Assembly (NCBI RefSeq): GCF_001273775.1
Contig: NZ_CP011801.1
Coordinates: 2,458,001 to 2,522,000 of the forward strand
Source: Nitrospira moscoviensis
GTDB lineage: Bacteria; Nitrospirota; Nitrospiria; Nitrospirales; Nitrospiraceae
Direction: 5' to 3'
DNA length: 64,000 nucleotides
Below the pieces are notes generated by a model. That model did not search any database, was not told where the DNA came from, and was given only the letters and a program-made list of their open reading frames with translations. Made by a program: the position numbers and the translations under genes. Shown here one piece after another: positions 54,016 through 62,986 of this stretch. Numbering within the stretch: position 1 is the first letter of the stretch; each line of letters opens with the position of its first letter.

Positions 54016-54663
54016 TTAAAAATGGTAGCTGATTCCGAACACCACATGCTGCGCCCGGTAGTCGCCGCTGAATCCCCCGCCGGCGGGAAAGGCTTGATCG
54101 AAGACCAGATTGCCGCGCGTGTACTTGTATTCGGTGAAGACGGCGACATAGGGCGTGACGAAGGCCCGCAGGCCGGCGATCAGATTCATGCCGAACCCCA
54201 CGTCGCTGTCGCTTCTGGTCGTGGGCGAATCGCCGAGGCGGGCGATCAACGCCGCCCCACCGATGCCGGCGTAGGGCTGGAACGTCTGCCCCGGATAGCG
54301 GAAGAGAATGTTCAGCCCCACGTTCGTGATGCCGAGATGCGCTCCCGGGATATGTTCTCCAGTAAACGGATTATTGAAGGCCTTGAGATGCGGCGAGCTG
54401 TGAAACGCATCCAGTTCGATGCCCACCGCGCCGTTGCCCGGATACACGCCGATTTTGCCTCCGTACACAAGGGCATTCTTGAGGTCGAAATCCGGCGCGG
54501 TCCCTCCCCGGAGAATGCCCGTTCCTTGAATATCGTCCAACCGGTCCGCGAAATTGACGCCCGCTTGGCCGGCGACGTACCACTCCGCCCCGCCGGGCTC
54601 GGCGGCGAGCAGGCCCAGACCGACCGCCAGAACGCATAGATAGCTCAGCCCTTTGGTCGCCAT
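54016..54663 (-). CDS. Outer-membrane beta-barrel protein (OmpA/OmpW-like)
   Basis: A 215-residue protein with a signal peptide (MATKGLSYLCVLAVGLGLLA, cleavage near GGAEW). Eight or so amphipathic strands follow (WYVAGQAGVNFADRL; VYGGKIGVYP; FQPYAGIGGAALIARL; VGFGMNLIAGLRAFV), and the protein ends in Phe (VVFGISYHF), as needed for outer-membrane insertion. Shine-Dalgarno AAGGAG. Downstream of a 363-bp structured non-coding region, so expression may be regulated at RNA level (inference). Confidence 0.83.
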   Translation of the reverse strand: MATKGLSYLCVLAVGLGLLAAEPGGAEWYVAGQAGVNFADRLDDIQGTGILRGGTAPDFDLKNALVYGGKIGVYPGNGAVGIELDAFHSSPHLKAFNNPFTGEHIPGAHLGITNVGLNILFRYPGQTFQPYAGIGGAALIARLGDSPTTRSDSDVGFGMNLIAGLRAFVTPYVAVFTEYKYTRGNLVFDQAFPAGGGFSGDYRAQHVVFGISYHF

Positions 54664-55026
54664 GGGTGGCTCCTTCTAAGCATGCCGGTGCAAGAGCAGC
54701 GCCATTGGTGCCGCGGGGCACCCCTGGCGGAAGAGCTGAGTTTCTCCGGGATACACCCCGCTTCATGGACGGGGTGCCATCCCCCCAACCGGCGCAACCT
54801 GTCTCGCGGGTCGGGCAGAATGTCCCCGCCGGGCCGGACTCCTGCGAGGGTTTACCCAGTAGCGTCCGTGGATCGCTGGAGCAAACTGGGTGGACGCCCA
54901 GTATCCCTCGTGCTGCTCGCGCGCTGCGCCACGGAGAATTGTCGTTATGGCGGACTCTCACCTCAACGCCATTCTGGCGGCCCTTCCTGAACAGAAGCGT
55001 GAGCGCATCGGGGCTCGTCAACGCGG
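54664..55026. other. Structured intergenic leader upstream of the barrel gene
   Basis: 363 bp without a supported gene. It holds competing inverted repeats: GGTGCC/GGCACC (54707-54722), GGCACCCC (54717) with GGGGTGCC (54771), CACCCCG-N9-CGGGGTG (54754-54776), and ACTGGG-N6-CCCAGT (54885-54902). An upstream ACCCAGT-A-GCGTCC (54854) can pair alternatively with ACTGGGT and GGACGC. The pairings are mutually exclusive, which suggests a switching leader RNA on the minus strand or a mobile-element remnant. No known riboswitch was recognised. Confidence 0.5.
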
Positions 55027-56328
55027 TCACGAGGCCTTCCTCAGCAGGGCCGGCTGCTGAGCCGCTTGCTCCGTCAGACGGCGGCACCAGGGGATGACCG
55101 CCACCGTAATGGCCGCAGCCGCGAGTTGCACGCCGGCGATCCCGAGCAGGCTGATCGAGGGACCCAAGGCGTCGGCCGCCCAGCCGAACACCGTCATCCC
55201 GATCATGGCGAAGGCCATCGAGCCGGTGTTGAAGACCCCGAACACGCGCGCCAGCAGCTCTTTCGGCGTTCGCTCTTGCAGCGAGGCGGACACGAGCGGC
55301 GTGATGAGCCCGGAGCTGGCGCCGATCGCGGCGATCAACGCAGCCGCCGCCGCGACGGAATCGCTCGCCGGCAGGACGAGCACGGCCGCCCCGCCGGCCG
55401 CCGCCGCTCCGGCGACCAGCCAGAGACGGCGGCAAATCGGCGGCTGCTTGTTCCAGAACAGCCAGGCGGTCGCCGCCAGAATGCCGAGGCTCAGCGAGGA
55501 CCAGAGCCAGCCGAGGGCGACCGCGCCGACGTGTAAAATGCGATCGCCGACCACCGGCAGCAAGTAGACGAATCCGGTGGACCCGAGCGAGAACACCGAC
55601 GCGACGATCATCAGCAGAAACAGCAGCCGGTGCCGGATGAAGATGAACCGGATCCCCTCCGACAAATCCTTCACCGCCTGCCTCCACAAGCTGTCGCTCG
55701 TGCGCCGGAGTTCCACGTGCGGCACGCGGAGCGGAATCTTGCAGAGCGCCGCGATGAAAAACCCGCCTGCGTTGACGTAGAGCGCCCGCGGGGCGCCGAT
55801 GGCGGCGATCAGCACGCCGCTCAGCGCCGGCCCGAACAGCTGCCCCATCGTCATGGCGCTCTGCATCAGCGCGTTGACGCGGGTGAGCTGCTCCTTGGCC
55901 ACGATCAGCGGCACGGCGGCGTTCAGAGCCGGCCCAAAGGCCATCGAAAACACCGCCGTGATGAAAACCAGCGCGTACAACCGCGGCAGCGTCAGCCGGT
56001 CGAACGCGTAGAGGAGCGGAATCGCCGCGAGCAGTCCGGTACGCGCCAAGTCGATGACGATCATCGCCCGCCGCTTGCGCACGCGGTCCAGGTACACGCC
56101 GGCGAAGGGACCGAACACCAGCGGCGGGATGGTCTGCAAGACGCCGATCAGCGTCATATCGAGCGCGGATTCGGTCATCGCGTACACGAACCACAACAGC
56201 GCCACTTTGCTGACGCCGTCGCCGATCTGGGACACGACTTGGCCCGCGTACAACCACCGCACGTTCCGATCGCGCAGCAAGGCCTGCCATCCGGCCGTTT
56301 TCTCGCGTATGGCAGTGAGGGAGGCCAT
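55027..56328 (-). CDS. MFS transporter (drug/siderophore-exporter-like, DHA3 type)
   Basis: A 433-residue polytopic protein with the 12-helix MFS plan. The N-terminus is RNVRWLYAGQVVSQIGDGVSKVALLWFVY. The loop 2-3 motif is GVYLDRVRKRRAMIVIDLAR (MFS motif A-like). C-terminal LARVFGVFNTGSMAFAMIGMT is typical of EntS/DHA3 exporters. The ATG has no good Shine-Dalgarno and lies next to a 9-bp array. Substrate unknown. It is 100-150 nt from the cfa gene, with the array between. Confidence 0.85.
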   Translation of the reverse strand: MASLTAIREKTAGWQALLRDRNVRWLYAGQVVSQIGDGVSKVALLWFVYAMTESALDMTLIGVLQTIPPLVFGPFAGVYLDRVRKRRAMIVIDLARTGLLAAIPLLYAFDRLTLPRLYALVFITAVFSMAFGPALNAAVPLIVAKEQLTRVNALMQSAMTMGQLFGPALSGVLIAAIGAPRALYVNAGGFFIAALCKIPLRVPHVELRRTSDSLWRQAVKDLSEGIRFIFIRHRLLFLLMIVASVFSLGSTGFVYLLPVVGDRILHVGAVALGWLWSSLSLGILAATAWLFWNKQPPICRRLWLVAGAAAAGGAAVLVLPASDSVAAAAALIAAIGASSGLITPLVSASLQERTPKELLARVFGVFNTGSMAFAMIGMTVFGWAADALGPSISLLGIAGVQLAAAAITVAVIPWCRRLTEQAAQQPALLRKAS

Positions 56329-56336
56329 ATGAAGAT

Positions 56337-56472
56337 TGGTCTATCTGGTCCGAGGTCTCTCTGGTTTGTCTGGCGCAAGGGTTTTCTAGTTTATCTGGTA
56401 CGAAAACCAGACAAACCAGACAAACCAAACAAACCAGACAGACCAAACAAACAAAATAGACCAGACAGACCG
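56337..56472. repeat. 9-bp repeat array E (mainly reverse arm)
   Basis: A short forward part (TATCTGGTC, TCTCTGGTT, TGTCTGGCG, TTATCTGGT) precedes a long reverse arm of ACCAGACAA, ACCAAACAA and ACCAGACAG units. Arm lengths are reversed compared with the other arrays. It lies between the cfa stop and the MFS start. Confidence 0.92.
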
Positions 56473-56479
56473 ATCCCGC

Positions 56480-57790
56480 TCACGCCGCCTGCGGCGTTTC
56501 GTGACGGGCGGCGGGAACCTGCCGGTACCAATCCTCCCGCGTGAGCGGCAGGTCCGTCCGCCCGTCGACCGCCTTCACGCAGAGCGTCTGATAGAGACTG
56601 AGCCGCCCCCGCCTGAACAGATAGGCCGCCATCGCCATATAGATACGCCACACCCGATAGGTGACTTCGCCGACGATGCGCGCGGCTTCGTCGTGGCGCT
56701 CTTCGAGCCGGCGCCGCCAGGCGTCCAGCGTGAGGATATAGTGCTCGCGCAGACTCTCCACGTCCCGCACTTCGAGGCCGCTTCGCTCCGCGCCGCGGAC
56801 GATCTCCTGAATCGGCAACACCTCCGCGTCGGGGAAGACGTAGCGGTCGGCGAACGGCCCCAGCCGGGGGTTGCCGTCCCGGGTGCCGATGCCCTGGTTG
56901 AGAAACACGCCGCCGGGCGTCAGGAGCTCCATCGCGCGCCGGTGGTAGACGTCGAGTTGCGCCCGGCCGACGTGCTCCACCATGCCGATGCTGACGATCT
57001 TGTCGTACAGCGCGTCGCCTTGCACGTCGCGATAGTCGCGCACATCGATGCGGCACCGGCGCGCGAGCCCGAGCTCCTCGACCCGCTGATTCGCCGCTTC
57101 CGCCTGGCGCCGGCTCAGGGTGATGCCGTGCACCGACGCGCCGTAGTTCTGCGCCGCGTACAGCGCGAAGCCGCCCCAGCCGCATCCGATGTCGAGCACA
57201 CGGTCGCCCGGCTTGAGGCGCAGCTTGCGGCAGAGATAGTCGAGCTTCTGCGTCTGCGCGTCGTCCAGCGCGTCGTCCGGCCGGCGGTAGTAGGCGCAGG
57301 AATAGAGGAGCCGGCGGTCCAGCCACAAGCGGTAAAACTCCACCGGCACGTCGTAATGGTACCGCACGGCATGCCGGTCGCGGCGCTTGCCGTGCCGGCG
57401 GCCGTCCAGCACGAGCGCCCGCGTCTCTTCCGGCAGTCGTTTCAAATGCCGCTGGCTCCAGGCCGCGGCGCCGAAGCGCAGCCAGTCGGCGGGCGTCCAG
57501 CGCCGCTCGAGCAGGCGATCGGCCAGCGGAAGCAGCGCGGCGAGATCCCCTTCCACGTCGATATCGTCGTAGATGTACGCTTCGCCCACCGCCAACTGGA
57601 TCGGCAGGCGCAGCATGCGGCTGATCGATTCGGGATGGCGGAACACGATCGTGGCGGCGGGCCGCTCATCGGACCGGAGCTCCCACGCCGATCCGTCCCA
57701 AAAACGCGCCGCCACGTTGCGTGAACCGGCCTCGCGGACCAGACGCTGCACCAGCGCAAGCCCGGAGCGGATGGCGAATGAGGAATCCAT
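56480..57790 (-). CDS. cfa: Cyclopropane-fatty-acyl-phospholipid synthase
   Basis: A 436-residue protein. The N-terminal domain is followed by HYDVPVEFYRLWLDRRLLYSCAYY, SAM motif VLDIGCGWGGFALYAAQ at about 199-215, a SIGMVEHVGRAQLDVYH motif, and WRIYMAMAAYLFRRG near the end. The enzyme adds a methylene group from SAM to unsaturated membrane phospholipid acyl chains. Full family length. No Shine-Dalgarno at the ATG; the next array (57807) lies just upstream. Confidence 0.92.
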   Translation of the reverse strand: MDSSFAIRSGLALVQRLVREAGSRNVAARFWDGSAWELRSDERPAATIVFRHPESISRMLRLPIQLAVGEAYIYDDIDVEGDLAALLPLADRLLERRWTPADWLRFGAAAWSQRHLKRLPEETRALVLDGRRHGKRRDRHAVRYHYDVPVEFYRLWLDRRLLYSCAYYRRPDDALDDAQTQKLDYLCRKLRLKPGDRVLDIGCGWGGFALYAAQNYGASVHGITLSRRQAEAANQRVEELGLARRCRIDVRDYRDVQGDALYDKIVSIGMVEHVGRAQLDVYHRRAMELLTPGGVFLNQGIGTRDGNPRLGPFADRYVFPDAEVLPIQEIVRGAERSGLEVRDVESLREHYILTLDAWRRRLEERHDEAARIVGEVTYRVWRIYMAMAAYLFRRGRLSLYQTLCVKAVDGRTDLPLTREDWYRQVPAARHETPQAA

Positions 57791-57806
57791 GGAATGAGAT
57801 CGATTT

Positions 57807-57896
57807 TGTCTGTCTGGTCTGTCTCGTCTGTCTGGTCCGTGCGGACCCCTAGATAGACCGAATAGACCAGACAGACCGAACAGACCAGACAGACCG
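57807..57896. repeat. 9-bp repeat array F with inverted arm
   Basis: Plus-strand units TGTCTGGTC, TGTCTCGTC and TGTCTGGTC, a spacer, then AGATAGACCGAATAGACC and AGACAGACCGAACAGACCAG units. It lies between the debranching enzyme stop (57899) and the cfa start. Confidence 0.93.
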
Positions 57897-57898
57897 CC

Positions 57899-60049
57899 TT
57901 ACTGTTTCTCCACTTCCACCGTCAGCGTGCCGGCGATGTTCAAGACCTCCACATCCACACGGCCGTCGGCCTTGCGCGAGAACCGGAGATCGGCGGCGCC
58001 CTTGCCGACCTGCAGATGGCGGAGATCCAAACGCCCGATGAAATCCGGCAAGAAGGGCCGGACCACCCGGAGCCGGTGCTCCAACGCCTCCGGCTCCAGC
58101 CCGAGCAGGGTTTCGATCATGAACGGGACCGAGCCGGCCGCCCACGCCTGCGGATGGCAGGCCACCGGATACCGCACCGGCACGCCGTACTCCTCCCGCC
58201 CGAAGCCGGTGAAGAGCTCGGGCAGCCGGAAGTCCTCGAACTCCCGCGCGGCGTCCACCAGGCCGGCGAAGATCCGGCCGGCCGCCTCGTCGAACCCGTA
58301 CCGCCGGAACCCCGCCGCGATGAGCGAATTGTCGTGCGGCCACACCGTGCCCAGGTGATACCCCATCGGGTTGTACCGGCGTTCCTTGTAGGACAGCGTG
58401 CGGACGCCCCAGCCGCTGAACAGATCGGGCCTCATCAGCCGGTCCACGACGCGCCCCGCCTTCTCCTCGTCGACGATGCCGGTCCACAGCGCCTGGCCTG
58501 CATTCGACGACAGGACCCGGCAAGGCCGCCCCCCGGTTTCCAGCGCCAGCGCGTAACAGCCCTCGTCCTCCATCCAAAAGTCGCGGTTGAACCGCCGGCG
58601 CAGCTCGCGCGCCTCTTCGCGCAGCAGGGCCGCCCGATCGGGCTCGCCCACGCGCTCGTACAAGTCGGCGATGGACCGTTTCGCCAGATATACATACCCC
58701 TGCACTTCCACCAGCGCGATCGGCGGCTCCGCGAAACGCCCGTCCGCGGTGACGATGGCGTCGCCCGAATCTTTCCAGCCCTGGTGGAGGAGGCCCTTGT
58801 CGCTGTGGCCGAGATAGCTGACGTAGCCGTCGCCCGCCGCGTCGCCGTACCGGTCGATCCATTCCAGCGCGCGCTCGACGTGCGGGCGCAGCTCGGTGAA
58901 CAGCGAGAGATCCCCCGTCCAATCGGCGTACCGGCTCATCAGGATGATGAACAGCGGGGTGGCGTCGATCGTGCCGTAATACGGCGTGTGCGGGATCTTG
59001 TTCATCCGCGCCAACTCACCCACGCGCAGCTCGTGCAGGATCTTGCCCGGCTCCTCATCGCGCCACTCGCTGACCCGGTCCCCCTGATACCGCGCCAGCA
59101 GGCGCAGCGAATCGGCGGCGGTCTCCGCGCCGTAGGCCAGCGTCTGGAGCGAGGTCACCAGAGAGTCGCGCCCGAACAGCGTCGCGTACCAGGGCACGCC
59201 GGCGGCGAAAAATTCGTCGCCGCCGATCGTCGTCCGCAGCATGACCAGGTCCATCAGCGACCGCTTCATGATCCGGTTCACCGCCTCGCTGTCCGTATGC
59301 ACCTCGGTTTCCCGCATCATCCATTCTTCGCACTCGGAGCGCATCACCCGCACGACCGTCGGCAGATCGCGGCGGATGTTCACCTGCGCGCACACCGTAG
59401 CCGGCACCCGGTCGGATTCGGCGATGGCGAGGACGATGCGGATGACGTTGATCTCGTTCGGCTGCAGCCTCAGATGAAACTGCACCGCGCTGCCCTTCAC
59501 GTCCGGGGGAAGCGGATCGAAATGCACGGCCAGACTGCGGGTCACGTGGTCGCCGCCCTCATAGGAGAAGCACAGACACTTGTCGCGCCACCCGGGGCGA
59601 TACAACTTGCCTTTCACCTCGCGCAACAACCCGCGGATCTCGAACACGTCCTCGAACCCGGCGCGGAACCGCATGGCGAGCGGGAACTCGACCGGCTCGT
59701 GGCCGAAGTTCTGGATCTCCAGCCGCTCCTGCAGCAGGCACTGCTCGGAATCGATGACCCGCTCCCATTTCAGCCCCACGGTTTCGCGCGGCACCGCTCG
59801 CCCGTCCGCCATGCGGAAGTCCGGCGTCGTCAGCCGGAACATGGCCCGCGCGCCTTCGGATGCCCGCGCGCCCAGCGGTTCGGGATGGACGTCGCCCACC
59901 AACAGCTCGTAGCCGTTGAGGTACCGGCAATCGTGGTAGTAGAGTCCGAACCCGTGGCCGGAGGTGAACGGAATTTCCCCTTCTTCGGGGGCGAGAAAAA
60001 AGACGTTGCCGTGCTTGATCACCACGGCTCTCGCGATGCTGAACGCCAC
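57899..60049 (-). CDS. Amylo-alpha-1,6-glucosidase / glycogen debranching protein (GDE_N_bis type)
   Basis: A 716-residue protein. The N-terminal beta-sandwich has HGFGLYYHDCRYLNGYELLVG and KWERVIDSEQCLLQERLEIQNFG. A GH-like (alpha/alpha)6 region follows: GDEFFAAGVPWYATLFGRDSLVTSLQTL, RYADWTGDLSLFTELRPHVERAL, CHPQAWAAGSVPFMIETLLGL. This is the GDE_N_bis plus GDE_C family, often in trehalose/glycogen loci. It removes alpha-1,6 branches or acts on related oligosaccharides. Shine-Dalgarno AGGAGG upstream. The neighbouring DUF72, second debranching enzyme and treZ fit glycogen/trehalose metabolism. Confidence 0.88.
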   Translation of the reverse strand: MAFSIARAVVIKHGNVFFLAPEEGEIPFTSGHGFGLYYHDCRYLNGYELLVGDVHPEPLGARASEGARAMFRLTTPDFRMADGRAVPRETVGLKWERVIDSEQCLLQERLEIQNFGHEPVEFPLAMRFRAGFEDVFEIRGLLREVKGKLYRPGWRDKCLCFSYEGGDHVTRSLAVHFDPLPPDVKGSAVQFHLRLQPNEINVIRIVLAIAESDRVPATVCAQVNIRRDLPTVVRVMRSECEEWMMRETEVHTDSEAVNRIMKRSLMDLVMLRTTIGGDEFFAAGVPWYATLFGRDSLVTSLQTLAYGAETAADSLRLLARYQGDRVSEWRDEEPGKILHELRVGELARMNKIPHTPYYGTIDATPLFIILMSRYADWTGDLSLFTELRPHVERALEWIDRYGDAAGDGYVSYLGHSDKGLLHQGWKDSGDAIVTADGRFAEPPIALVEVQGYVYLAKRSIADLYERVGEPDRAALLREEARELRRRFNRDFWMEDEGCYALALETGGRPCRVLSSNAGQALWTGIVDEEKAGRVVDRLMRPDLFSGWGVRTLSYKERRYNPMGYHLGTVWPHDNSLIAAGFRRYGFDEAAGRIFAGLVDAAREFEDFRLPELFTGFGREEYGVPVRYPVACHPQAWAAGSVPFMIETLLGLEPEALEHRLRVVRPFLPDFIGRLDLRHLQVGKGAADLRFSRKADGRVDVEVLNIAGTLTVEVEKQ

Positions 60050-60060
60050 GGACGGTCCTC

Positions 60061-60156
60061 CTGTTTGGTCTGTCTGGTCTATCTGGTCTGTCCTGTCTAT
60101 CTGGTCTGTCTGGTCTGTTTGGTCTATCTGGTCTATCTCGTCTGTCTGGTCTGTTC
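60061..60156. repeat. 9-bp repeat array G, forward arm only, overlapping a gene end
   Basis: About ten units (TGTTTGGTC, TGTCTGGTC, TATCTGGTC, TGTCCTGTC and others). There is no inverted arm. The array lies between the debranching enzyme start and the DUF72 stop and runs into the DUF72 reading frame, encoding its last residues. Confidence 0.93.
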
Positions 60157-60921
60157 CACTAGGGCCTTGAGCTCCGCGGCATTCTTGGCGGCGTAGCCGG
60201 CTTGGTCGTTGTCGAAATACACGTACACCGCGGCCTGCGTGCGGCGCCAGCCGCGGATATGGGCGGCCCAGGCGGCCAGCGCGTGCGGAGCGTAATCTCC
60301 CTCGTACTTCTTCCCCGGCCCATGGAGGCGGACGTAGACGAAGTCGGCGGTCACCTCGACCGGGGAGACGAATCCATCCAATTCATAGATGCAAAAGGCC
60401 GCGTTGTGTTTATTGAGCAGCCGATAGACCGCCGCATCGTGCCAGCTCGGATCCCGGAATTCAAACGCATAGCGGCGGCGCGGCGGCAGCGCGTCGAGGA
60501 AGTCCGCCAGCCGCTCGATGTTGCGGGACCAGCGGGGCGGAAGTTGAAAGAGGATCGGTCCGAGCTTTCGGCCCAGCGCCTCGGCGGCGGGCAGGAGGCG
60601 TTCCAACGCCGGCTGCGGATCCTTCAAGCGTTTCCGATGGGTGATGTACCGGCTCCCTTTCACCGCGAAGCAGAACCGAGGAGGCGTGGCGCGGCGCCAG
60701 GCGGCAAAGGTCTCGGGCGTCGGCAGGCGGTAGAAGCTGTTGTTGATCTCGACGGTATCGAACCGTTCCATATACCACGCCAGCATGTCCGCGGCCCGCA
60801 AGTCCGGCGGATAAAACGGCCCCCGCCAATGTGTGTAATGCCAGCCCGATGTCCCGATGCGGATGTCGCACGGGGAGTGATGCGTGATGGGTGATGAGTG
60901 ATGAGTTAAGGACTTATTCAT
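60133..60921 (-). CDS. DUF72 (COG1801) family protein
   Basis: A 262-residue protein with IRIGTSGWHYTHWRGPFYP, DTVEINNSFYRLP, FCFAVKGSRYITHRKRL, LGPILFQLPPRW, YAFEFRDPSWH and a C-terminal VYVYFDNDQAGYAAKNA. This TIM-barrel-like family has no firmly established function. Both termini are repeat-derived: the N-terminal THHSSPITHHSP is read from GTGATGA heptamers, and the C-terminal QTRQTR from the 9-bp array. The ATG has an AGGA site, so the repeat-coded N-terminus is probably translated. Confidence 0.86.
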   Translation of the reverse strand: MNKSLTHHSSPITHHSPCDIRIGTSGWHYTHWRGPFYPPDLRAADMLAWYMERFDTVEINNSFYRLPTPETFAAWRRATPPRFCFAVKGSRYITHRKRLKDPQPALERLLPAAEALGRKLGPILFQLPPRWSRNIERLADFLDALPPRRRYAFEFRDPSWHDAAVYRLLNKHNAAFCIYELDGFVSPVEVTADFVYVRLHGPGKKYEGDYAPHALAAWAAHIRGWRRTQAAVYVYFDNDQAGYAAKNAAELKALVEQTRQTR

Positions 60922-60974
60922 AAGATTCGTCCTGCAGGCAAAGACCGGCGCTCATCACCCATCACCCATCACTT
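60876..60974. repeat. Inverted heptamer repeat (GTGATGA / TCATCAC)
   Basis: The left arm has GTGATGC, GTGATGG, GTGATGA, GTGATGA. The right arm, after about 45 bp, has TCATCACCCATCACCCATCAC, the inverted series. The left arm codes the DUF72 N-terminus; the right arm contains the stop codon of the next upstream gene. The whole gap between the two genes is thus inside a potential hairpin loop. Confidence 0.92.
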
Positions 60975-62986
60975 CTCGTCTTCAGATACGCTCTCAACAC
61001 TTCCGCCACGCTCCAGGCCTGGGCGATGCAGCCGCGGGGATGATAGGGCGGCTCGGCGTCGAAGATTTCGCTGATCGTGCCGATGCCGGCCTCGCCGAGA
61101 TGGGAGTGGAATGCCGCGAGCAGGCGGTGCGCGCCGGCGGGATCGCCGTCGATGCGCAGCCGCGCGTCCAGATAATGGCCGATCAGCCACGGCCACACGG
61201 TGCCTTGGTGATAGGCGGCGTCACGGGCGCGCAAGTCGCCCGAGTAAGTCGGCTTGTAGTCGGGGTGATCCGGTGTCAGCGTGCGCAGTCCGAAGGGGGT
61301 CAGCAGCTTGTCGGTCACCGCGGCGACGACCGGCGGCCAGCGCTCCTGCCGCAACACGGGAAATCGCAGCGACAGGGCGAAAATCTGGTTGGGCCGCAGC
61401 GCCGAATCGTCGCCGGTCTCGCCGTCCACCACGTCGTAGAGATAGCCGCCCGCGTCGTACCAAAACCGGCGATGGAACGAGGCCGCCGCCTGTTCCGCCA
61501 TCTCACTCCACTGATCCGGCCGTTCTCCCAACTGCCCGCCCCACTCGGCCATCAGCCGCAACGCGTTGTACCACAGCGCTTGAATCTCGACCGGCTTGCC
61601 GCGGCGCGGCGTCACCACCCAGCCGTCCACCTTCGCGTCCATCCAGGTGAGGGCATAGCCGGGCGCACCGGCGTGCAGCAGCCCGTCGCGTGGATCGACG
61701 CGGATATTGAACCGCGTGCCGTTCCGATGGCGGCGCAGCACGTCTTTCAGGGTCGGGTACAGCATCATGAGGGTGTCCCGGTCCCCGGTCACGGCCAGAT
61801 AACGCTCGAGCGCATGGAAATACCACAGCGTGGCGTCCGCCGTGTGGTACAGCCCTTGGTGCGCGCCTTCCGGGAAGAGGTTCGGCAGGAGGCCGTCCTT
61901 TATATAGCGGGCGAAGGTGTGGAGAATCGCCCTCGCTTCTCGGTAACGGCCGGTGCAGAGCGTCAGCCCTTCCAGGCTGATCATCGTGTCGCGTCCCCAA
62001 TCGCCGAACCAATGGTAGCCCGCGATGATCGTCCGCGCCTCGTCGCCTGACGCCTGGGCCAGGGCCTGTTCCTCCGGACGGGCTCCCGGCAGCACGATGA
62101 ACTGGTCCGCCGCCAGGTGCAGCTGCCTGGTCACCTCGTCCCGCGCCAAATCGGGCGCCAGCGCCGTCAGCCGGGCGAGGCGCCGCCGTTCGGCCTCGAG
62201 CATGCCGGCGCACTCGAGCTCCAACAGGTCCCACGGTTCCACGCTGGCGATGAGGCTGACGCCGCCCCCGGCCGACAGGTCCACGGTGAAATAGCCCGGA
62301 CTGAACAGGTCTTCGACATGCTCGGAGCCGCGATCGCGATCCACACGATAGGAGACGCCCGCGCTCACCAGATCGCCGGCCACGAAGACGCCGCAGCGGG
62401 GTTGCAGCGACAGTTTCAGCGGCGGAAGGCCGTCCGGAAGCCCGACTTCATAGCGCCCGGCGCGAATGGTGACGGTGAAGGGGGCGGCAGGCCCCTCGGA
62501 AAGATGCGCGTCGTGCAGGCGGCAGCCGACGAACGGCCGCAGGTGCAGGCGAATCGGCGGTCCTTCGGTCAACGCGTAGTGGACATACACGGTGTTCTGT
62601 CCGTGCGGCGCGGCGATCCGCTTTTCCAGGGTGGAACCACCCAACTCGAAAGTCCAGACCGGCTGCTGGCGGTCACGCTGCACGTCTTTCAGATACCGGA
62701 ACCCGTCGGCGTCGATCCGCCCGTCGGCATATTCCGCGCCGGACAACAGCACCATGTCGGCTCCCTGCTCGACCGTTTCATCTAAACGCGGCACGATTAC
62801 CAGCCGCCCGCGCCCCGGGATATCCGGAACAAAGAGGCCGTGGTAGCGGCGCGTCGCGATGCCGAGCAGCGAGCCGGATCCATAGCCGCCGAGGCCGTTG
62901 GTGACGAGCCATTCCTTGGCCAACAACGAAGCCGGGTCGCCGACGGCCGCACCGGAGGGCTTCAGCTCGGGAAAAGTCGTCGTCAT
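60962..62986 (-). CDS. Amylo-alpha-1,6-glucosidase (GDE, bacterial/archaeal type)
   Basis: A 674-residue protein. The GDE_N domain has KEWLVTNGLGGYGSGSLLGI and RRYHGLFVPDIPG. The GDE_C (alpha/alpha)6 domain has AGYHWFGDWGRDTMISLEGL, TADATLWYFHALERYL and YHQGTVWPWLIGHYLDARL. It debranches glycogen or hydrolyses alpha-1,6 linkages. The ATG directly follows the 9-bp array and has no Shine-Dalgarno. The C-terminal RSDG and stop lie in the GTGATGG heptamer arm. The second debranching enzyme in the same cluster is from a different subfamily. Confidence 0.92.
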   Translation of the reverse strand: MTTTFPELKPSGAAVGDPASLLAKEWLVTNGLGGYGSGSLLGIATRRYHGLFVPDIPGRGRLVIVPRLDETVEQGADMVLLSGAEYADGRIDADGFRYLKDVQRDRQQPVWTFELGGSTLEKRIAAPHGQNTVYVHYALTEGPPIRLHLRPFVGCRLHDAHLSEGPAAPFTVTIRAGRYEVGLPDGLPPLKLSLQPRCGVFVAGDLVSAGVSYRVDRDRGSEHVEDLFSPGYFTVDLSAGGGVSLIASVEPWDLLELECAGMLEAERRRLARLTALAPDLARDEVTRQLHLAADQFIVLPGARPEEQALAQASGDEARTIIAGYHWFGDWGRDTMISLEGLTLCTGRYREARAILHTFARYIKDGLLPNLFPEGAHQGLYHTADATLWYFHALERYLAVTGDRDTLMMLYPTLKDVLRRHRNGTRFNIRVDPRDGLLHAGAPGYALTWMDAKVDGWVVTPRRGKPVEIQALWYNALRLMAEWGGQLGERPDQWSEMAEQAAASFHRRFWYDAGGYLYDVVDGETGDDSALRPNQIFALSLRFPVLRQERWPPVVAAVTDKLLTPFGLRTLTPDHPDYKPTYSGDLRARDAAYHQGTVWPWLIGHYLDARLRIDGDPAGAHRLLAAFHSHLGEAGIGTISEIFDAEPPYHPRGCIAQAWSVAEVLRAYLKTRSDG

